From Streptomyces sp. TBY4 (GTDB lineage Bacteria; Actinomycetota; Actinomycetes; Streptomycetales; Streptomycetaceae), in assembly GCF_024213195.1 (NCBI RefSeq), contig NZ_JANAVF010000002.1, positions 434,001-498,000 of the forward strand: DNA of 64,000 bases, given 5' to 3'. Made by a program: the position numbers and the translations under genes. Positions 26,445 to 33,668 of this stretch are shown one piece after another (positions within the stretch are counted from its first letter, which is position 1; the number at the start of each line of letters is the position of its first letter). The notes beneath the pieces were generated by a model. The model saw only the letters and a list, made by a program, of their open reading frames with translations, ran no database searches and was not told the DNA's origin.

Positions 26445-26560
26445 TCACGATTCGATGTTGTGGTTCGGGCGGAACAGGTTGCCGGGGTCGTAACGGCGCT
26501 TCAGGGACCGGAGCCGGTCGTGGTTCTGCCCGTAGTTGGCGGGCACACGGTGCTGGGCCG
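26445..26560 (-). pseudogene. C-terminal remnant of a BBE-type FAD-linked oxidoreductase
   Basis: The frame ends with YGQNHDRLRSLKRRYDPGNLFRPNHNI followed by a stop. This is the berberine-bridge (BBE) C-terminal signature of FAD-linked oxidases. Nothing upstream in the same frame belongs to that family; the flanking sequence is a transporter remnant instead. A deletion has evidently joined the two. Confidence 0.75.
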
Positions 26561-26569
26561 CCGGCGCCC

Positions 26570-27080
26570 TGGCCACCCTGACGCTGATGCGGACGGTGCA
26601 GGACGTAGAGCGCGACTGCGCGGGCCAGGCCGAGCAACCCCAGCGCCACCCACGGCAGTGTCGGCACTCCGGCATCGCGCGCGGCGTCCAGCGCCACGCC
26701 TGTCAGGAGGTTGCCGACCGTGATGCCGATTCCGCAGATGGTGTTGTCCAGGCCGTAGTGCGTGGCCACGAGACGGTTGCCCGCGAGGCGGACGATGGTG
26801 TCCATCTCGAAGGGGTAAGCGATCATCGTGCCGAATGCGAGAAGCAGCGCCGAGAGCGCCGAGGGCGTGCCGGCCATGAGCCACAGGCCCGGCTCCTCAC
26901 CGCCCAGGCGGCTGACCTTCAGCGGCAGGGACAGGTAGACCTGGAAGGCCATGACGTACGAGCGGGTCATGGCCAGCGAGATCAGCCGGGATCCAACCTT
27001 CAAGGGCCAGCCCGCGTCGTCCAGGGGGCGGGAGGCGTGGGCGAGGTATTCCTCCTTGGGCGGGGCGCTGGTCCCGCTGT
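26570..27080 (-). pseudogene. Remnant of an MFS transporter (C-terminal half)
   Basis: About 165 residues of a transporter without start or N-terminal half. They include SRLISLAMTRSYVMAFQVYLSLPL, LLLAFGTMIAYPFEMDTIVRLAG, HYGLDNTICGIGITVGNLLTGVALD and a final helix LPWVALGLLGLARAVALYVLHR. Several membrane helices are obvious. The frame runs directly into non-homologous sequence at both ends, and an oxidoreductase tail follows. It is judged non-functional. Confidence 0.72.
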
Positions 27081-27719
27081 GGTCCGCGCCAGGCTTGGCC
27101 CTGTCTGCACCGGACGCCGCGACCGACATCGACGTGAGCCTGCGCGACGGCATCCAGGCAGCCATCGAGATCCGCCGCCGGCTCCTCAAGGGGCACCCGA
27201 CCTCCGCGGCCTCTACAAGGTCACCGCGCTGCTGGCGAAGATCCAGCTCCGTTTCAGTGGGATCGAGTGCCCCTCCGACGGTGACGCCTGACCGTCCTCC
27301 TTGACGTCGACCGGCAGGATACGAGCGACGTCACTACCGTCCGCACGGAGCGGCCCGCCGCCGAGGCGCTTGCGACCCGCGTTCTCCAGTGCTGGTTGGG
27401 CACCCTTCCCGGGGAGACGCGGTGAGCACAAGCATCAGGCGGTCCCCGACGACAGCGGTCACCTTCCACAAGCCGGCGGCGACCCGCGAAGAGGCTGACG
27501 TCGAGGCGAAGGGATGGGCCAGACCACGGGCGGGAGCGGCCTTGGCGACAGGCACACGGAGCGGTTGCTGCGGACGGTCGGGCCGTTGGGGGCGACGACG
27601 GTACCGAACCGTGACGTGAGCCGTCGGCGGCGTGCGTGTCAGCCGTGGCGCAGAGACCCCAGCAGGCCTTCCGGGAGGTGCTCCGAGTGGGCGTCGGCCA
27701 CCGCCGCCGGGTCGGTGTG
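27081..27719. other. Decayed stretch upstream of the amidase gene terminus
   Basis: No intact gene. On the plus strand, 27110-27291 carries DIDVSLRDGIQAAIEIRRRLLKGHP and, after a frame change, LRGLYKVTALLAKIQLRF ending at a stop. That looks like a frameshifted small regulatory protein, but no family is recognised. On the minus strand near 27600 a short HGTVVAPNGPTVRS-like piece resembles the start of a bacterial SH3 domain; this is too weak to call. Confidence 0.35.
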
Positions 27720-28469
27720 TCAGTCGAGAGGAGGGTGCTCGGGCCGGCGCGGCAGCGGCACGGGCTCGGCGCTTCCGAGTCGCCGGGCGACGTCCTCGCG
27801 CAGCTTCGGCAGCAGCGCGTAGAGCGTGTCACCGGGACACGCGGTGCTGTTGAAGTCCCGGTGCCCGTAGATCTCGGAGGCCGGCACGTCGTACTGGCGG
27901 CACACGCGGGCGCACAGGTCGGCGAGGACGGAGAACTGCGCCGGCGGAGGCTGCACCGTCATGTAGGTGCCCTCGTTCTCGATGCCGATGGCCACGTTGT
28001 TCTGGCCGACGCAGTGGGCGCCCCGTACCGTCTGGGCGCCGGCGTCCAGCGCGGCGAGGCTGTGGTGCCGCCCCTCGAGGACGAAGGCACCCCTGCTGAT
28101 GGTGAAGTGCTGGCCGGTGTCGATCCAGCCCTGCATGTCCATGTGGTACGTCTGGATGGCACGGGCGAGCCTGAGGGCCCGGTCCCGCGAGTAGTCCGTG
28201 ACGTTGGCCGTGGCCGTGTGGTGGATGATGATCTTCTCCGGCCGCGAGGCGAGCAGTACGACGGGCTCGGACGCCTCGCGGGCGCCCCAGCCGGCGCAGT
28301 CGGTGATCTCGGGTGCCGGGTGGTCGTCGCGGCGCTGGAATGCACGGGGACCGGTGGAGGCCCTGGCCGGGGAGGCGGCGGCGGGGGGCAGGATGGAGGC
28401 GGCTCCGACCGCGAGCGCGGCGGATACCAGAGCCCTGCGGGTGAGCCGGGAGTGCGGTGTGAATGTCAT
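27720..28469 (-). CDS. Secreted peptidoglycan N-acetylmuramoyl-L-alanine amidase (Amidase_2/PGRP)
   Basis: A 249-residue exported enzyme. A Tat-like signal (LTRRALVSAALAVGAASI, about 9-40) is followed by the amidase fold. EKIIIHHTATANVT holds the first zinc His, GIENEGTY the central strand, and HRDFNSTACPGDTLY the second zinc His and the Cys ligand. It cleaves the bond between muramic acid and L-Ala in peptidoglycan outside the cell. The start at 28469 is chosen because it puts the signal peptide at the N-terminus; the longer frame adds a Pro/Arg-rich segment. The gene is last of its kind before the degraded zone. Confidence 0.92.
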   Translation of the reverse strand: MTFTPHSRLTRRALVSAALAVGAASILPPAAASPARASTGPRAFQRRDDHPAPEITDCAGWGAREASEPVVLLASRPEKIIIHHTATANVTDYSRDRALRLARAIQTYHMDMQGWIDTGQHFTISRGAFVLEGRHHSLAALDAGAQTVRGAHCVGQNNVAIGIENEGTYMTVQPPPAQFSVLADLCARVCRQYDVPASEIYGHRDFNSTACPGDTLYALLPKLREDVARRLGSAEPVPLPRRPEHPPLD

Positions 28470-28765
28470 GGAGCAGCCGTTCCGGTGGGGGAGACGTCCC
28501 ATGGAACGAGGCGGGGCCCCTGGGGGGCACGCAGGCGCTCCGGGGGCGCGGTCCGTTGATCCTTTGGGAGGACGGCGAGTCGGCCGCACGGTGTAGGGCG
28601 GCTCAGCTGCCCGGCCGGCCGGGTCACGGCCGACCCAGGTCTTGGCCCGGCCCAGGGCCCGGAGTCGTCACCGGTGGCCGCGGTGCCGCGGAGGCTCACA
28701 CCCGGCCGGCACGGACGACGTCCGGCGCCGGCCCGGCAAGGCTCAGTCCGTAGGGTGAGGGTCCG

Positions 28766-28807
28766 GCGGGTAGCGGGTAGCGGGTAGCGGGTAGCGGGTG
28801 GCGGGTT
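28766..28807. repeat. Tandem heptamer array GCGGGTA
   Basis: Four exact head-to-tail copies of GCGGGTA (28766-28793) are followed by two variant copies, GCGGGTG and GCGGGTT. It lies 31 bases beyond the stop codon of the PI-PLC-like gene (stop at 28838, minus strand), upstream of the amidase gene. Copy number could vary by replication slippage. Confidence 0.85.
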
Positions 28808-28837
28808 CGCGGCTCGCGGTCCGGTCGCCGCCGCTTC

Positions 28838-29911
28838 TCAGGAGCCTTTGTTGAGTTCCGCGACGATCGAGGCGGGGGTGTGTCCGCTGCCGTCGGACAG
28901 GCGGTGGAAGTCGACGGAGACGAAGTTCGGAGTGCGGCCCCCGCTGGCGGTCCGGCACTGCTCCGCGATGCGGTTCCTGAGCTTGGCCCCGTTGTCCAGG
29001 GACGCGGTGAGGACCGTGGGCACGTTGCGGTGGTGGCTCATCGTGAACAGCCGCCGGAATCCGGGTTCCTGCCGGTCCAGGGGCACGTCGGGCCAGCGGG
29101 TGACGCACGCGAGGTCGTCGCCCAGGTCGCCGAGGCTCCAGTAGTTGCTCACGGTCCAGGACCTGTCGTACATGACGCCCAAGTGCTCGCGGTCGGACCG
29201 GTCCGAGAAGACGATCAGGCGCTTGCCGGTGGTGACGAGGTCGGCCACCTTCGGCCAGCCCTGCTGCCGTACGCCCCACTCGTCGGGCCGGAACAGCAGC
29301 GGGTCGATCCCGCGGACCCTGCCGAGTGACTGCCGGAGTTGCTCGGCGCTGACGTAGTCCTCGAGGAATACGGTCACCACCTCCTGCGGATGGGAGGCCA
29401 GGAAGTCGACCACTGTCTGCATGGTGCCGTGGAAGGACTGCCTCGGGAGCGCGTACGTGACTCCGGCGAAGGTCTTGCATTCGCCGTGGCACAGGTAGAC
29501 GTCGCTCGGGTAGCAGTCGCTGCCGAAGCTGATGACGCACAACCAGGTGCTGCGCTCGTACCAGTGCGTGTCCAGGCTCAGGGCGCGGACACCGCCCTCG
29601 AGCTGTGCGCGCACCGACTCGGACTGGTTCACAGAACTCCAGCGGGAGTCCTCGTAGTTGGTGAAGGAGTTGTGGGTGGTCAGGAAGGAGGCCTCGTCGA
29701 GGCGGCGGTCGCCCCAGCGGGCGGCGGCCTCGCCCGCCGCCCGCTGGGGGGCGGGGGAGAGGGGTGGAGGGGCCGCGGCGGCGCCCGGTGCGCAGAGGAG
29801 GGCCAGAAGGAAGAGGCACACCAAGAGGCGGAGCCCTCTTCTTCGCGCCGATGAGGTGCCGGGCCGCCGGAGGGGCGCGCCACCCTTGGAAGGCGTGTCC
29901 ATGTCAAACAT
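28838..29911 (-). CDS. Secreted PI-PLC X-domain protein
   Basis: A 357-residue exported protein. A hydrophobic signal lies at about 22-45 (LRLLVCLFLLALLCAPGAAAA). The phosphatidylinositol-specific phospholipase C X-barrel then starts with TTHNSF, whose His is the first catalytic base. LSLDTHWYERS and CHGECKTF follow, containing the region of the second His. FLEDYVSAEQLRQSL and RLIVFSDRSDREHL are typical of the bacterial subgroup. It would cleave phosphoinositides or glycosyl-PI anchors outside the cell. Four cysteines (CVISFGSDC, CHGEC) suggest disulfides. The start is uncertain: ATG 29911 or 29902, neither with a strong ribosome site. Confidence 0.86.
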   Translation of the reverse strand: MFDMDTPSKGGAPLRRPGTSSARRRGLRLLVCLFLLALLCAPGAAAAPPPLSPAPQRAAGEAAARWGDRRLDEASFLTTHNSFTNYEDSRWSSVNQSESVRAQLEGGVRALSLDTHWYERSTWLCVISFGSDCYPSDVYLCHGECKTFAGVTYALPRQSFHGTMQTVVDFLASHPQEVVTVFLEDYVSAEQLRQSLGRVRGIDPLLFRPDEWGVRQQGWPKVADLVTTGKRLIVFSDRSDREHLGVMYDRSWTVSNYWSLGDLGDDLACVTRWPDVPLDRQEPGFRRLFTMSHHRNVPTVLTASLDNGAKLRNRIAEQCRTASGGRTPNFVSVDFHRLSDGSGHTPASIVAELNKGS

Positions 29912-30206
29912 GGCCGGGAGGGTACCGTGTCCGGCGAGGACATGCCTCCCCTCGGACGGCCTCGGCCGAATCCGCCCGCGGTGCGGCCTGAGGCACGCGT
30001 CGGCGGGGAGGGCGCGTTCTCGGCGTTGCGGGTGCAGTCGGTGTCGCGGTCGCCACCCTCGGCCTGGCTCCCGGACCGGACTGAAACAGAACCGCAACAG
30101 GACCTCATGGCGGCGGAATCAGGGTCGCACCGGTCCGGAAGCACGTCTCCTCGAAGGTGAATTCGGGTGCGGGAACCGCACTCGTTCCTTTCCGGAGGTG
30201 CCCCCC

Positions 30207-31175
30207 ATGTCCGCCACCCGCTGCCGCTCCGGCTTGCGCAGGTCGCTCGCCCTCTCGCTGTCCGCCGTCCTGGTGACCGGCGCGGGCACCTGGTACGCCT
30301 TCGGCGGCGACGAGCACCCCAGCCCGAAGGCTGCCTTCGTGACCTCCCTGGCCATGTCGATGGACCTGCCGTGGCCGACGGAAGGCCAGGCGAGCGCGGA
30401 AGTCGAGGGGATCGGCAGCCTCGGCACCAAGGGCGAGCAGACGCCGGTACCGATCGCCAGTGTCACCAAGGTCATGACCGCCTACGTGATCCTCGCCGGC
30501 CACCCGATGCCCGGCGAAGCACCCGGCGCAAAAGTGATCGCCGACCAGCAGGCGGCCGACGAGTCCTACTCCTCGGTCGAGTCGACCGCCCCCGTCGTCG
30601 CGGGGCGCGAATACACCCAGCGCCAACTCCTGGAACTCATGATGCTGCCCTCCGGCAACAACGTCGCCAGGCTCCTGGCCCGCTGGGACGCGGGCGGCCA
30701 GGAAGAGTTCGTCCAGAAGATGAACAAGGCCGCCGCGGCACTCGGCATGGACCGCACCACCTACACCGGGGCCTCCGGTATCGAGTCCAGCACGATGAGC
30801 ACAGCGGCCGATCAGCTGAAGCTGGCCCGCGCCGTCATGAAGAACGAGGCCTTCCGTCAGATCGTGGCCACGCCCGCCGTCACGGCCCCCGGCGTCGGCG
30901 TGCAGATACACAACAGCAACAAGCTCCTCGGGCAGGACGGGGTCATCGGGTTGAAGACCGGCTCCTCCACCCCGGCCGGCGGCAACCTCATGTGGGCCGC
31001 TACCCAGGAGGTGGCGGGCGTCCCCCGCCTCATCCTCGGAGTCGTCCTCCACCAGCGGGCCGACACCAACCCCACCGCCGGCATGGCCGCCGCCTTCGAC
31101 TCCAGCCGCACCCTGATCACCGCCATCCGCGCCGCCCTCCCACAGGCCCTCGCCGCACAGACTCCGCAGACCTGA
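30207..31175 (+). CDS. D-alanyl-D-alanine carboxypeptidase (class C/LMW PBP)
   Basis: A 322-residue penicillin-binding protein with an N-terminal hydrophobic anchor (about 12-30). The three active-site motifs are clear: S85-V-T-K88 in PIASVTKVMT, SGN at 149-151 in LPSGNNVARL, and K250-T-G in IGLKTGSSTP. It trims the terminal D-Ala from peptidoglycan stem peptides outside the membrane. GGAGG stands seven bases before this ATG, which settles the start within a much longer open frame. With the amidase at 27.7 kb it forms a small cell-wall group. Confidence 0.94.
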   Translation: MSATRCRSGLRRSLALSLSAVLVTGAGTWYAFGGDEHPSPKAAFVTSLAMSMDLPWPTEGQASAEVEGIGSLGTKGEQTPVPIASVTKVMTAYVILAGHPMPGEAPGAKVIADQQAADESYSSVESTAPVVAGREYTQRQLLELMMLPSGNNVARLLARWDAGGQEEFVQKMNKAAAALGMDRTTYTGASGIESSTMSTAADQLKLARAVMKNEAFRQIVATPAVTAPGVGVQIHNSNKLLGQDGVIGLKTGSSTPAGGNLMWAATQEVAGVPRLILGVVLHQRADTNPTAGMAAAFDSSRTLITAIRAALPQALAAQTPQT

Positions 31176-31240
31176 CCTGGCGCAGCCGCAGCAGGACTGG
31201 GTGGAGGGCCGACGTGACCCCGTGCTGGTTCTGTGCTGGT

Positions 31241-31339
31241 TCAGGTGGCCCGTTCGCCGAGAAGCCGCAGGTGGTAGCTCTGATCGGATGAGTTGTCGTA
31301 CCACTCGATGGTGGTCCCGATGAGACTGGCGATGACCAC
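31241..31339 (-). pseudogene. MHS-transporter helix-1 fragment in a short ORF
   Basis: A 32-codon frame reads VVIASLIGTTIEWYDN and then diverges into NSSDQSYHLRLLGERAT before a stop. Bases 31295-31331 are identical to 16091-16127 inside the MHS transporter gene of this window. AGGAGG lies four bases before a GTG, so translation is possible. It is most likely a relic or a recombination-captured piece of an MHS gene rather than a functional peptide. Confidence 0.7.
31295..31331. repeat. 37-base exact repeat shared with 16091-16127
   Basis: Same orientation as in the MHS transporter gene (both read on the minus strand). It lies in a short pseudogene-like ORF beside the carboxypeptidase gene. 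Confidence 0.9.
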
Positions 31340-31517
31340 CACACCTCCTGAGGAGGGCTGCTTCGGACCTGCCTCAGGCGGGTGGACGGGCTCGTGCCTC
31401 GTGGCACCTGCTGGTTGAGGCCCGACCGCTCGGTGGCGAACACCGAATACCGCAGGGTCCCAAGGCCCTCGCCCGATGCGGCCATGCACTCTCCAGGGCC
31501 GAGTCCGGGCGGTACGG

Positions 31518-31952
31518 TCACAGCTGCTTGTCGAAGTGGAACGCCGTCACCGTCAGGCGCTCGCGGAAGTAGAAGCGGTGGGCCTCGGTACGCTGGGTCC
31601 CCGAGTCCAGGGACAGCTCATGGCACCCCAACTCCCGTGCGCGTTCCTCGAGCCGGGTCAGTAGTGCCCTGCCCACCCCCGCGGACCGCTCCGCTTCGGC
31701 GGCGACCAGGTCGTCGACGTAGAGCATGCGCAGGGTGCTGGAGTTCACGACGACCCGCCACCCCGCCACGCCCAGGCAGCGCTCGGCGTTCCCGTCGTCC
31801 GCGAAGGCCGCTGTGAAGCGCAGCCCCTGCCGGTGCCCCTTCGCGTACACGTCATGGAAGAGGTCCTCGGTGAGATGCGGGCGGAGCTCGCGCAGCACGG
31901 GCAGCACGGCGGCGAGGCGCGGATCTCCGGGCTCAAGGTCGACGATCTTCAT
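31518..31952 (-). CDS. GNAT-family N-acetyltransferase
   Basis: A 144-residue GNAT enzyme starting MKIVDLEPGDPRL. Strand 4 and the acetyl-CoA loop are LRMLYVDDLVAAEAERSAGVGRALLTRLEERA (about 73-106), and the C-terminal strands LSLDSGTQRTEAHRFYFRE are typical of the family. The substrate is unknown. It is monocistronic, convergent with the carboxypeptidase gene and flanked by the MHS fragment, so it may lie in a recombination-prone zone. Confidence 0.88.
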   Translation of the reverse strand: MKIVDLEPGDPRLAAVLPVLRELRPHLTEDLFHDVYAKGHRQGLRFTAAFADDGNAERCLGVAGWRVVVNSSTLRMLYVDDLVAAEAERSAGVGRALLTRLEERARELGCHELSLDSGTQRTEAHRFYFRERLTVTAFHFDKQL

Positions 31953-32095
31953 ACGGCGACCTTAGGGGGCGTGAACTGTCCGCCCACCGCGGCGGGAGTG
32001 CGACACTCACAGGCATCCGCGGACGCAGGAGCCCTGCACGCCGGCCTCCAGCCGGCTCCCGGCCTCGTGGCCGACGACTCCAGGCAGGGCAACGT

Positions 32096-32686
32096 TCACC
32101 ACCAGGCGCCGGCGGACAGCGGTCCGACCGGCACCCTGGCGAGGGAGCCGATGTCGGATGCGCGCGCCCCGCCTTCGCTCTCCCAGGCGTCTTCCCTGTT
32201 CCGGAGGTCGGGCCGCCGGCCGATGACGGCTTCGGCGGCGATCAGTGCGCGGGGGGTCAGGACGCTGCCGGGGACGGCGGCGGCGGCCATCAGCCGGGCC
32301 GCGGCGGCGGGTGCGGCCTGGGGTGGGACGACGAGGAGGTCCCAGCGACCGACGGTGTAGGAGAGCAGGATCAGCTTGTCGGGGTCCTGTTCGGTGAACC
32401 AGCCCACGTGCACGGTGTGCCCGGCCACGGGGACCTTGGGCGGGACGACGGGCCAGCGGGTGGGGTTCACGGTGACGCGGGTGATGCGCCCCCAGGGCTC
32501 TGCCAAGGCAGCGGCGAGAGAGGCAAGTTCGGCTGCGAGGTCACGGGAGCGGGGCCACCAGGCGCCGTCCAGCTGCCCGGCGAGGGTGGTCTTCGGCGTG
32601 AGCAACAGGCGGGCGGGGCGAGGAGGCGCGGCAGCGGGCGGCGCGGGTGACGCGGCAGGTGTGGCGCGGTCCAGGGTGACGGTCAT
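32096..32686 (-). CDS. DUF5994 family protein (copy 1)
   Basis: A 196-residue soluble protein with a Pro/Ala-rich head. The conserved core starts at about 28: LLLTPKTTLAGQLDGAWWPRSRDL, then RVTVNPTRWPVVPPKVPVAGHTVHVGWFTEQDPDKLILLSYTVGRWDLLVVPP. The tail is unrelated to that of its paralogue at 48856-49431. The biochemical role is unknown; the family is widespread in Streptomyces next to stress genes, and the Trp/Arg-rich core suggests ligand or nucleic-acid binding. About 150 bases upstream are conserved between the two paralogues, implying common regulation. The start is the ATG that aligns with copy 2. Confidence 0.87.
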   Translation of the reverse strand: MTVTLDRATPAASPAPPAAAPPRPARLLLTPKTTLAGQLDGAWWPRSRDLAAELASLAAALAEPWGRITRVTVNPTRWPVVPPKVPVAGHTVHVGWFTEQDPDKLILLSYTVGRWDLLVVPPQAAPAAAARLMAAAAVPGSVLTPRALIAAEAVIGRRPDLRNREDAWESEGGARASDIGSLARVPVGPLSAGAWW

Positions 32687-32689
32687 GGT

Positions 32690-32845
32690 GGAGACCTGTC
32701 CCCGGGCCGCTCGCAGTTCGACGGCCCGGCGTATTGATCGCCGGAAATGACACCTGAGTTGCATCCGATGCGCGAAATACTCCCGGTATTTCCATCCTAC
32801 TCCGGTGCGGAGATCAAAAGGGGTTCTGACCAGGTACTTCCGTTG
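32690..32845 (-). promoter_or_regulatory. Conserved upstream block of DUF5994 copy 1
   Basis: Read on the minus strand, these boxes recur in the same order upstream of copy 2 (48700-48855): TACCTGGTCAGAACC, CCGGAGTAGG followed by A or G and TG, ACCGGGAGTATTTCG, TTTCCGGCGATCA, CCGGGCCGT and GCCCGGGGAC just before the start. The TTTCC-N15-GGG arrangement about 45 bases before the ATG could be a stress sigma-factor promoter. AAATAC-CGGGA-GTATTT is a perfect inverted repeat in this copy only. Confidence 0.6.
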
Positions 32846-33163
32846 AGGCCGAGGACTTGTGCTCCGGCAGTCTGCGTGGCCGACCTGGTCAGGGCGCAGC
32901 TGACGTCGACCACGCACCCTGTCCTGCGCGAGCGGGAACAGCCGGCCGACCGCCTCGCGAAGGTCGTGCCGGGCGGCCCGCGCCACGACGACCTGGCCGG
33001 GGCGAACCCGTCGCGCGTCCAGAAGACGTGACGGCGACCGTGCTGACGTGGGGGCCGGTCGGCCCCCTCCTCTGGTCCCGTCGGCCCTGCCGAGCCAACG
33101 TCCCACGGGGTGACTCTGGAGTGCGGACCCCTTCCGGTTCCGCTCCCGAAGAGGTGATCCGCC
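32846..33163. other. Non-coding stretch between DUF5994 regulatory block and small ORF
   Basis: About 320 bases. A minus-strand frame here contains RRVRPGQVVVARAARHDLREAVGRLFPLAQD, with a residue mix typical of real protein but no start signal or known family; it may be another remnant. Nothing else was recognised. Confidence 0.35.
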
Positions 33164-33259
33164 ATGCCTCGCATCCAGATCTCGGCACCCCGGCCACGGC
33201 CGCACCGCCCCCTGCCCCTCGACTTGCGCACGCCGTCGGGGCGCGTCCTGCCGTACTGA
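33164..33259 (+). CDS. Candidate small ORF (31 residues, Arg/Pro-rich)
   Basis: GAGGTGAT lies eight bases before an ATG opening a 31-codon frame with high third-position GC. It starts MPRIQISAPRPRPHRPLPL and ends SGRVLPY. There is no membrane segment and no cysteine. It is isolated between the DUF5994 regulatory block and a truncated SPFH gene. It could be a genuine small protein, a leader or chance; only the ribosome site and codon use support it. Confidence 0.35.
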   Translation: MPRIQISAPRPRPHRPLPLDLRTPSGRVLPY

Positions 33260-33369
33260 GAAGGCAGTAGGGAGGCAGGCCCGTGAGCGCACAGCGGATC
33301 CGCGCCGCGGCCCGTCCGATCGGCGCCGAACTCGCGGCGACCCACTGAGCGCGCCGCACCGCAGTCGGC

Positions 33370-33503
33370 ACCGCCGCGCGGGTCCCGGTGAGCCGGCCGA
33401 AGCGGAACAGCACGCCCTGCTCGTACTGCTTGACGATCTTCAGGGCCATCGGCAGCTCTATCAGGGCAACCACGGCCACGGCGATCAGCGCGAACTGACG
33501 CAA
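33370..33503 (-). pseudogene. N-terminal remnant of an SPFH/slipin (stomatin-like) protein
   Basis: A TTG start opens a frame with one membrane helix (FALIAVAVVALIELPMAL), then KIVKQYEQGVLFRFGRLTGTR, the opening of slipin/band-7 proteins. After about 43 residues the similarity stops and the frame runs into unrelated sequence. Full slipins have about 250-300 residues, so this is a truncated gene. Confidence 0.72.
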
Positions 33504-33668
33504 CGCCTGCTTCAGACGGGCTCTGAACGTCAGTGAGCGCCGTCCGACGTCATGAGTAAAGGGCCATCGCGTCGGAGTCGAGTCGGCCGTTCAGGTGGAT
33601 GCTCGCGTCCCGGGACCCTTGGTGGCGCGTCCCGCCGGAGGTGCTCGCCCTCCCTGTGGTCCTGGTGG

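Noticed and set aside
27420..27610. Possible bacterial SH3-domain gene fragment on the minus strand
   Set aside because: Only a HGTVVAPNGPTVRS-like piece matches; the rest is unrelated and shifts frame, so evidence is too weak.
25618..27720. Insertion sequence or transposon as cause of the decay
   Set aside because: No transposase signature, terminal inverted repeats or target duplications could be found by eye.
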